Source of the DNA: Pyrenophora tritici-repentis
Lineage: Eukaryota > Ascomycota > Dothideomycetes > Pleosporales > Pleosporaceae
Length of the DNA stretch: 64,000 nt
Assembly (NCBI RefSeq): GCF_003171515.1
Contig: NC_089390.1
Coordinates: 868,001 to 932,000, forward strand
Direction: 5' to 3'
Shown here: positions 56,636 to 64,000 of the stretch, in pieces
Position numbering within the stretch: the stretch's first letter is position 1
Layout: each line of letters begins with the position of its first letter
Notes under the pieces: model-generated
What the model saw: the letters and a program-made list of their open reading frames with translations, nothing else
Told to the model about the DNA's origin: nothing
Database searches by the model: none
Made by a program: the position numbers and the translations under genes

Positions 56636-57491
56636 TAAGCGGGGGTGACGTATATGGTGTCTCTATGGAAGCCGAACTATCTTCTTTGTGATCGCCTGGA
56701 TGGGCGTTCGACTAAACAGATGAAAATTGAATAGCCGAGTTTCAAAATTGAACGATATTGCACAGCCACATCAGATACACGTGTGCAAGAATTCAGCCCC
56801 TCGAGTGACAGACAGAATAAAGTTCTGACAGATACTAGGTGGCTAGCCACGAAAACGCTCATCGACAGGCCACATGACACTACATGTCAGCTCTTAATCC
56901 GGAGAATTACGTATGTGCAGTGGCGTCACTACGATTGATTAGGCAAGTACCCTTAGATTTGGCGGTACAAAGAGTTGGCGAGGCAATCTTGGTTTTGTGG
57001 CACCTGTTTTTCCTCGGCACTGACGAAGAGATATTCAGGGATCCTGTCAACCGGCCAATGTCTTGCCCTAGAGGTCAGGGGCTGATAGATATGGTGTATG
57101 TGTGACAGGGTTACCGGGTAGAAACGTTAAATAGACTGGCATAGTCAAGCATGTATGTATTGATGAAAGTCAGCAACGCAGACTCTACAACATTCATGGC
57201 AAGTACATGCTTAACCGATTGAAAGAGAGACTTGAGACGATCTATACGTTGAGATATGCAACGGGGAGAAGGAAGCTTCCTCGTGGACTTGTAGCTATTC
57301 CGACTCCTCAGGCATGAAGATGGTGAGACATCACATTGGATTCAATGAAACGCCACGAAAAGACTCCACATGCTGTGGCAAGATAGGGTATTACGCCCGT
57401 AACTATCTCTAGATAACAAAGCCTGATACTCAAGATGGCTAAGAAACAGTGTGGGCACAGCCTTGGGATCGCCGCTCGCTTGTGACTATAC
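56636..57491. other. Gene-poor region
   Basis: 856 bp of non-coding sequence leading to the MITE. No supported gene. Confidence 0.45.
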
Positions 57492-57499
57492 CTCGCTAG
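57492..57499 (+). repeat. 8-bp target-site duplication, left
   Basis: CTCGCTAG, identical to 57628-57635. It fits the hAT target pattern nTnnnnAn. Confidence 0.75.
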
Positions 57500-57627
57500 C
57501 AGACTCCGCAACAATCAATCGATTGACATGATTGATTCCTATATAGGTTAAAGAATTACTTCATTAGGCAGCCTTTAACCTAGATAGGAATCAATCATGC
57601 CGATCCGATTGATTGTTGCGGAGTCTG
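57500..57627. mobile_element. hAT-type foldback MITE, 128 bp
   Basis: Begins CAGACTCCGCAACAATCAAT and ends with its exact inverse complement (22 perfect bases each side). The arms continue with few mismatches to about 54 nt each, leaving a loop of roughly 18-20 nt (aattacttcattaggcag). The whole element would fold into one hairpin. It is flanked by an 8-bp direct repeat. TIR starting CAG plus 8-bp duplication of the form nTnnnnAn indicates the hAT superfamily. It has no coding capacity, so it depends on a transposase elsewhere. Confidence 0.82.
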
Positions 57628-57635
57628 CTCGCTAG
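57628..57635 (+). repeat. 8-bp target-site duplication, right
   Basis: CTCGCTAG, second copy. Confidence 0.75.
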
Positions 57636-58294
57636 TAGGGGATATCCAAGGATCCCCACTTGCGGCATTTCACATGTTACCTCGCCGTTGGTAGTTCCAA
57701 ATCCGGACACTGTTCATGTGGCGTGACCATATCGGAAGTTTTGGAGGTACGAAAAAGGCACCTGCTCTTCGTTGTTTCCGGAATAGCCACACCCCAGACC
57801 ACAAACGGGAACGCCCCAGACCCTGGCTGCTTAGCATGTGGGCACCGGTGAAAACCCACCGTTCCAGAACGGTAGCTCAAGCACCAGAGCCGAACCTAAT
57901 CTTTGCTGCAGCGACAATCTTCCCCCCAGAGAAAGCTGAAGGGTGTGAGATCTGCACGCATGCTTGTTTCCGTCCAATCGTGTGCGATGTATAGTGATGA
58001 GATGGTTCGGAGAAGTGGGTAGCGGGGCTGACCGGCGTGTGGAGGCGCGAGAACGAACATGGCCCAAGCTGGCGGTCGAGGTTCCGCATGGCTATCACCC
58101 AAGTACCTGGAACAACAAATGCGCATCTGCGTACCGGTAGTCCTGGGTCTGTATATTGCTCTTCATGTGCGCCTAACCCCGTGGCTACTGTCGAGGCAGG
58201 TACCCACACCACGGCAAAGGCGCATGAGCTAGTTAGCGGCTAAAACTCTGGATTCTCCGCCCGGTCTAGTTAGTTACAGGTTTCACGTTAATCT

Positions 58295-58322
58295 CAACAA
58301 CAACAACAACAACAACAACAAC
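58295..58322 (+). repeat. CAA trinucleotide microsatellite
   Basis: About nine CAA units, followed some 20 bp later by a short imperfect CA run (58343-58360). Confidence 0.85.
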
Positions 58323-58961
58323 ATCGCTCAATCGTACTGTTACACATACACACACACAAGTACCAGGAACATATCGGAAAATAGTACATTCCAGTGCAAC
58401 TTCGGCTCTCCAGGGTCATGTCCGGTAATTCTGCATCACCATGCCGTACACGTGTCTTGCATAGCGGGCCACCCATGGGTCGATCTCGTGTCGGAGCTTT
58501 TTCACCGACGCCAGTCATCAGCGGCTCGCCAAAGGCTCAAGACCAGCGCCCAAGACTGGAGATAAGGTTTAGCTCGCCTGTCAGCAGCTGAGCCCTACGC
58601 AGGCCACAGTATGCCACCGTGCCAGAAGTGTTCAACGTAAGCGGAAGTGCCATTGTTCCACCACGACTTAGTCCACCAATGCTGCCGCGTGGAATAGTAA
58701 GGTTGTGTAAGTGGAGACAGCAAGGCTCCGGTGAAAATGGAAACAATACATGGGCATGTGTGTGGAGAGTGTGCGGGACTGGCGGGTGCGACGGCAGTCT
58801 AGTCAATATTGGATTCTGACTATGCTGACGGAGCTTGGCGAGGTTGACACCATGTAGCGTGAGGGTGTAGTGCTTGACTGTCGAGGGGCAAGTTAGAAGC
58901 TCGTTTACTACCGAGATCCACAGTGCCTTTCAAGGTATCCTAGTCTGAGTATACGATAGAG

Positions 58962-58970
58962 TATATATAT
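58962..58970 (+). promoter_or_regulatory. TATA box of peroxidase gene
   Basis: TATATATAT, about 145 bp before the start codon at 59115. Confidence 0.5.
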
Positions 58971-59114
58971 CGCTTTGCTTATTCTCTGGTCTCACTTCAG
59001 CATCGACCATATTACAGGCTTCGACCACAGCCCCTTGGACCCTTCACTTCCATCTTTGACTGTCATTACCTTTTCCATACACATCTGCATAGAATATATC
59101 TCTACTTCCCCAAT

Positions 59115-60050
59115 ATGCGTTTCTCACCAGCATCTTTCCTTGCTCTCGCAACAGCACCAACCTTTGCCCTCAATATCTGGCCCCGCGCCTCCAGTTGCCC
59201 TGCAGTCTGGACCAAAGTTGCCGCAGAACTCCAAGCAGACTTTGCCGGATGCACCGCAGATGCCCACCAAAGCATCCGCTCCAGCTTTCATGACTGCATC
59301 AATAATGGCTGCGATGGCAGCCTGGTTCTGACCGACGAATGCGGTCGTGCAGAAAATATGGGCCTTTCGAAAATCTGCACCAAGATCCAGGGTTGGGCCA
59401 CCAAATATGATGTTGGTGTTGCCGACATGCTTCAGTTCGCCGCTGCTCAAGGCATTTCCGCCTGCCCTCTCGGACCAAAAGTACCAATCCTCATTGGGCG
59501 TAAAGACAGCAGCGTTGCGGCACCTCTGCACAGCGTACCAGGAAGCCGAGACCCTCTGGACTCTATCCTAGCCGCATTCAGTGCAAAGGGATTTGACGGC
59601 AAGGATGTCGTTGCATTAATGGGCACGCACAGTGTCGCCTTCCAGTTCTTCGACGACCCATCACAGGCGGGAAAGACTCTGGACAGTACGCCTAACGTTT
59701 ATGACACCACATTCTACAAGGAGACCAAGGATGGAACAGCGCCGTACACGCTGCAAAGTGACAAGCTTCTCTCAAATTCGAGCCAGGTATGTTTCCCCCT
59801 GTCCCTTTCTTCCCCAGATTCCCACTCACATCATCCACAGACTGAGAATGCTTGGAATTCCTTCATCGACAATGGAAATGCGTGGGCAACTGCTTTCGTT
59901 GACGCATGGGCTCGCTTTGCTGTTATTGGAAACGACCCCAGCCAAATGGTAGATTGCTCTAGCTTGGTTCCTGCATCAAGGGCCAGCAAGAAGAGGCAGG
60001 CTGCTGTTGCCGCATTCACCAAGAAGATGAGTGCCAAGTGGCGGTTGTAA
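59115..60050 (+). CDS. Secreted fungal heme peroxidase (class II-like)
   Basis: Signal peptide at about residues 1-19, then a plant/fungal-type peroxidase. The distal heme side RSSFHDC has Arg55 and His59, and the proximal ligand is His172 in VALMGTHSVAF. Exon 1 59115..59786, intron 59787..59840 (54 bp, GTATGT...CCACAG), exon 2 59841..60050; 293 aa. The intron length is divisible by three and it contains no stop, so unspliced RNA would also be open. Cysteines in the N-terminal half suit disulfide formation. The acceptor substrate (lignin-like phenolics or other) cannot be told; no manganese-site pattern was verified. It is shorter than basidiomycete ligninolytic enzymes, as usual for ascomycete relatives. 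Confidence 0.87.
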   Translation: MRFSPASFLALATAPTFALNIWPRASSCPAVWTKVAAELQADFAGCTADAHQSIRSSFHDCINNGCDGSLVLTDECGRAENMGLSKICTKIQGWATKYDVGVADMLQFAAAQGISACPLGPKVPILIGRKDSSVAAPLHSVPGSRDPLDSILAAFSAKGFDGKDVVALMGTHSVAFQFFDDPSQAGKTLDSTPNVYDTTFYKETKDGTAPYTLQSDKLLSNSSQVCFPLSLSSPDSHSHHPQTENAWNSFIDNGNAWATAFVDAWARFAVIGNDPSQMVDCSSLVPASRASKKRQAAVAAFTKKMSAKWRL

Positions 60051-61450
60051 AGGGGTAGCCAGGGTGAGATGCGGTGTTTTACGACAGGGATTATGTCTGC
60101 GTTTACGATGTCATGCCGGTTGATCTTCGTATTGGGCGTTACCTTTGTCCTTTTCTGGCATTTTCGGCGTTGTTCCGGCGCGTCGGCATTGGGGGATCAG
60201 CGAGTGCGGAGAAAATCCTCCTTTTCGTGTAAGATTGTTCGCTTAGCTAGGATTAAGTTGGTTGCCGTCTTTCCTTCTAGACCATGACGATCAGATTCAA
60301 TATTGATCTTCACATCCCTGTTGTCGTTCCAAGCACCTCCGTGTACCCTCAACGTTGACGGTCTGCTTATTCTGGATTAGTGTGCTTACCATAACACTAT
60401 TTCGGGACCATCCCACAGCGTATCTGACAGATGCTGGGTCATGTTACAAGTGAGCCGGCCAAGCGGGTGGTCAGGATGTTAAATTGTACAAGGGGCTGGT
60501 ACGACGGACTTCATAGAACGATAAAAATGCTTGTCCTGCATGACCTGGTCGTTTCGCGAGCGAGCTGGTGAGGCTGATGACTGCGGAATTGCCCATCGTT
60601 TGCCACTCACCCATGCGCAGTACATCCGCAGATCCCGGTCGGCGGCCTTGGTGTACTGTATGCCGATGTCTGACTACGATGATCGTCCACAACGTTGCAC
60701 TGAGCGTCTCTCAAGATACCTTCATCTCACAAAGAACCACCTGATTAGGGTAATGTGATAGAAAGCACTGGACAATAGAACCGTTGAAGATGCATTTGGT
60801 AATTCTTTCCTCTTAGGGGTAGACATAAGAACGGTGAGCAGGCGCCAGGTGTTCTAAATAATGACATCCCGAGTTTTTGTTGTGGAACAAGCCTGTCACT
60901 TCGCGAAGACCTTTGGTCACTTGCTGGACTGTAGTTATTCTTCTTAGAAGAAAAAAGAAGTCCTAGTATCGCGCATGACAATCACTTTCAGTATAGGCAG
61001 ACAGGTAATATGCGTTCTATGCACGATCATCCAGCAATAATTGATGTCAACCGTAAACGCATGTCACTAGGGTTGTCCTTGTCAATGTAAAATATTTGAT
61101 TGAACATCGGTGATTGTTGGGACAACACGGATTAGATACGTTCCAGAGTGAAAAATCGATTGCTCTAAGATCAGAAAGATCGGAAAGGTCTAGTATTTGT
61201 ACATAGTCAGCCGGATCCTTGGCTCGGATCCGGAGTCTCAAAGACCCGATCCAGTCACATGATCACCGACGTCCGACATTGATTCCATGACCGCGAAAAC
61301 ATCACTTAGTCAAGGAATAAATCAAGTTATATCAAAAGGGTTGCCATTGCGAAAAGAAACATCATTACAAGAATCGAAGTCCCCCATCTAGGAGGAGTAT
61401 ATATACAAGGGACGAGTGAGTTTTCATCATCACGTCAGTGGGCGAGACGT
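60051..61450. other. Convergent 3' intergenic region
   Basis: 1.4 kb between the peroxidase and LPMO 3' ends, moderately AT-rich after 60700. No supported gene. Confidence 0.45.
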
Positions 61451-63151
61451 TCACAAGAGAGCATCAATCATGCGGCGCATCTTAGCAGCGGTCTCGCTAC
61501 CAGCTTCCTTCTCAAGCATAGCAATGAAGGTTTCGAGGGTGTACTTCTTCTCACCGGCACCGGCACCTGGCGAACCAGAGGAAGGCGCACCAGAGGCAGG
61601 GGCACTAGAGGAAGGCTTGCCAGAGGAAGGTTTGCCAGAGGAAGGCTTACCAGAGGCAGGGACACCGGCAATGGGCGCAGGAGAAGCTGCAGGGTACGAG
61701 GGCTGGATGGCAACAGGAGTAGCAGACACAGGCTCAGCAGCAACTGGGGCAGTAGATGTAGATGCGGGAGCCTCAGGAGAAGGAGTGGGCTTGGGCGCAA
61801 CGGGAGAAGGCGAAGGCATGGGGCCCTTGCTGGGACCGGGTTGGTTGGCTTCAGGCTTAACGCATTGGAAGTAGTAGGGGTTCCACTGCTTGCACTCGAG
61901 ACCACTAGCACACTGTCCAGCGCCCTTGTAGTTGATGCCGCCGCACTGGTAGTATTCCTTGATGGGACCCGAGGGCTCAGATGTAGCACTGGGACGGACG
62001 GCGGTGATCATGGTCGAGAGGGTTGCGGTACCAGGGAGCATGGTTGAAGTGCTGTTGGCGACTGGGTATGGAGCAACGCTGGAAAGCTGAGGCGTTTGGG
62101 TAGGGGCAACCTCGGACGAGATTGGGGCAGGCTCCGATGTAGACATAGCAGATGTGGCAGCTGGAGAAGAAGAAGCCTCGGCTGGGGTGGCAGAAGAAGG
62201 CGCAGCCTCGACAGCGGCACTGGTGGAAGATGGGGCAACGGTGGAAGCCGCGGATGTCTTGGAAGCGCTGCCAGGAGCGGGAGCGGCCGGTGCGCCGGAG
62301 ATTTTGCCAAAGTCAAGGAGCTGGGGCTTAGCCTCAGTACCGCTAGCGATGAGAGCAGGGCCAGGAGCGGGGTACGAGTCGAGATCGGCGTGAATAGAGA
62401 AGCCAAGGCCGGGACCACTCGCGATGTAGGCCTCGGGGAATTTAACACCCTTGGGCTCGAGAGTACCGCTTCCAGTAACGGTAAGCTGGTAGCAGGTCAT
62501 GTAATGCTGGGCACCACCGGAAGGGCCAGCAGCGTGGAGAGCAATGGCCTCAGCACGAAGGAGGTAGTCACCCGGAGCGATGTCCTTGGGAATGGTGAAG
62601 TCCAGCTTTCCGCCTACGCAAGCGTCAGAGAGGTATCATGCAAAGAAGAAAGTGACATACAGTTGTAGTTTAGGTCCTTGGTGCCCCAGAAGTCGTTGTC
62701 TCCCTGGGTAGCCGCAGGGTTCTTGGCCCAGGTGTTCTGGTAGACCTTGAAGAACTCGCTTGAGCCGTCGGCAGTGGAGGCATCCTCAACCTTGGACATG
62801 TATGCGAGAACGGGTCCCCAGTGTGCACCTCCGATAGCCTGCTCGGTACAGTCACGGGAGTTGTGTTGGTGCATCTCGATAGTCACTGTGTCGCCAGCCT
62901 CGAAGTCACACTTGCCCTGAGCAGCAGCAGGGTTGACATTGCCTGTGACTGTTAGCAATGTAACAATAACAATTCTCTTTGGCACACTGACATTGCAGGG
63001 CGGTGCCTGTGTAGCTCTCGACAGGGCTGTTCGACGGGGGCAGCCTGGCGCAGGTGCTCTCGAGATCTTTGCCGTTCTTCCAAAGTTGCTGCCAAGTGGC
63101 ATGGGCACTGGCTACGGCCGTGATGGCGGAGAGAACAGCTGCGGTCTTCAT
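61451..63151 (-). CDS. AA9 lytic polysaccharide monooxygenase with internal CBM1
   Basis: Copper enzyme that oxidatively cleaves cellulose. Exon 1 63151..62992, intron 62991..62943 (49 bp), exon 2 62942..62661, intron 62660..62614 (47 bp), exon 3 62613..61451; 534 aa. Signal peptide residues 1-16 leave His17 as the mature N-terminus (HATWQQLW), the first ligand of the copper brace. His94 in GGAHWGPVLAYM is the second ligand, and His174, Gln183 and Tyr185 (IALHAAGPSGGAQHYMTCYQ) complete the active site. A long Ser/Thr/Ala linker (about 250-364) leads to a CBM1 at about 367-398 (YQCGGINYKGAGQCASG...NPYYFQC). Unusually, the CBM1 is not terminal: a Pro/Ser-rich linker and a 33-residue charged helix (EKKYTLETFIAMLEKEAG...) follow. 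Confidence 0.92.
61575..61660 (-). repeat. 15-bp tandem coding repeat in LPMO linker
   Basis: Imperfect copies of CCAGAGGAAGGCTTG (plus-strand reading) encode repeated S-G-K-P-S units in the C-terminal linker; adjacent units are diverged. Confidence 0.65.
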
Positions 63152-64000
63152 GGTGTGTATGGTGATGTGAGTAATGATGTTTCTAGCGATGGACAAGTCG
63201 ACCAAGCGACAAATGAGTGACTGAGAAGAAAAGAAGGAATGAATGCGGAAAGAGTGGGTTGAATGAATGTTCAGCGCAGCTGCGGTGTCGACTCAAAGCA
63301 TGGTGGGATGAGGGCTTATATCCTACCAGCGCAGATGACAACGCAAGCCGTGAAGCCGACGAACCGTTAGCATCTGCATACTTAGCCGTTTCGTTTACCA
63401 CCGGCCGGAGCTAGAACGCAGCGACAGGGCGCCATGTGCCTGGAGCAACATGCGTATAGATGAACGGAGGAAGGGTACCTATACCAAAACCAGGTCTGTG
63501 GGTCTGTTTTGACATCTGACAGTTGGTAGCCGTTTGGACCTGATTGGTGGATCATATCCGATGGCTGCAGGGTGTGCCATGTAGGGCTTAGTGACGGTTT
63601 GAACACAACTCCGACGACATTTTACTTGCATTGCAGGGGCATTCAACGTTCCTTCGTTGATGGTTGGCAATGAGATAGCATGGACTTCCAAGTCTCGTCC
63701 GATGCTTTGGTCATCTCTTAGGCGTGGGGTGCTCAAGCATCAGTAAGTTGTCGACTCGGCCGTCTGTCGCGGACTGAAGATTCTGTTACCGGAGATGACA
63801 GCTTCATAGCAATAGACTGCAACGGGAGAATTTAATGATGGGATCCTCCGTAATCTTACATGTCGGCAGGCAAAGTGCAATGCAGGTCAAGTCGCAGCGG
63901 AAGCATCCGCTCAGCGCAAACAGTTCTCACTTGGCTGCACCGGCCGGTTTCTGCAAACAGACAGACAGTCAAGCAGCAAAAAGATGTGACCCTGTACTTG
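63152..64000. promoter_or_regulatory. LPMO upstream region to window end
   Basis: 849 bp with no supported gene. A TATAAG element (minus strand, 63315-63320) lies about 165 bp before the LPMO start codon and is a likely TATA box. Confidence 0.45.

Larger units (their letters stand above)
57636..59114. other. Intergenic upstream of peroxidase
   Basis: 1.48 kb without supported genes. Contains simple repeats near 58295-58360 and a TATA element near the peroxidase start. Confidence 0.45.

Noticed and set aside
58295..58360. Short-spaced repeats as CRISPR or origin-like array
   Set aside because: Plain CAA and CA microsatellites in a eukaryotic genome.
62096..62668. 190-codon Gly/Arg/Ser-rich plus frame
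   Set aside because: Mirror of the low-complexity linker of the LPMO gene.

Overview
The window is chromosomal DNA of a filamentous ascomycete (Pezizomycotina). The gene set (PacC, a TeaR-like CaaX protein, AA9 polysaccharide monooxygenase with CBM1, GH47 mannosidase) and the intron style fit a dothideomycete, probably Pleosporales. Most introns are 45-60 bp with GT...AG ends and CTAAC or CTGAC branch sites. The organism assignment is inference. There are no bacterial, viral, CRISPR or operon features. Genes are single units on both strands, and I rebuilt exon structures by hand from splice signals plus family conservation.

Layout. 1-755: DUF3074 gene running off the left edge. 1394-6833: sterol O-acyltransferase and AP-1 gamma-adaptin, divergent. 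7771-9401: secreted GH47 alpha-mannosidase. 9574-13826: rRNA-processing protein Efg1 and the SEA/GATOR2 subunit Sea4/Mio, divergent from a 316-bp promoter. 14287-20938: Grr1-type F-box/LRR protein and an Ark1/AAK1-type kinase, divergent. 21838-25225: ribosomal protein S12 and a prenylated TeaR-like protein. 26514-30495: ferric-reductase-like protein and a nucleoside hydrolase with two microexons, divergent. 32704-38667: PacC, a DUF3602/Par32-like protein and a KEN-box basic protein. 39534-40745: BAG-domain cochaperone with an unusual start. 41200-46000: a decayed patch with AT-rich DNA, a 5'-truncated LINE with intact target-site duplication, and a broken archaemetzincin gene. 46145-56635: DUF4267 protein, a coiled-coil/BTB-like protein, AP-3 mu, a DMAC1-like mitochondrial protein, two conserved or orphan proteins and an F-box protein. 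57492-57635: a short hAT-type foldback MITE. 59115-63151: secreted heme peroxidase and an AA9 LPMO, convergent.

The genes do not form a pathway cluster. Shared themes are vesicle traffic (AP-1, AP-3, Ark1-type kinase), nutrient and pH signalling (Sea4, Grr1, PacC, Par32-like) and secreted plant-wall or redox enzymes (GH47, AA9, peroxidase). I found no convincing new multi-gene system. The most notable items are the LINE and MITE insertions, the archaemetzincin pseudogene, the 6-nt and 15-nt microexons and the GTG-in-Kozak start of the BAG gene.
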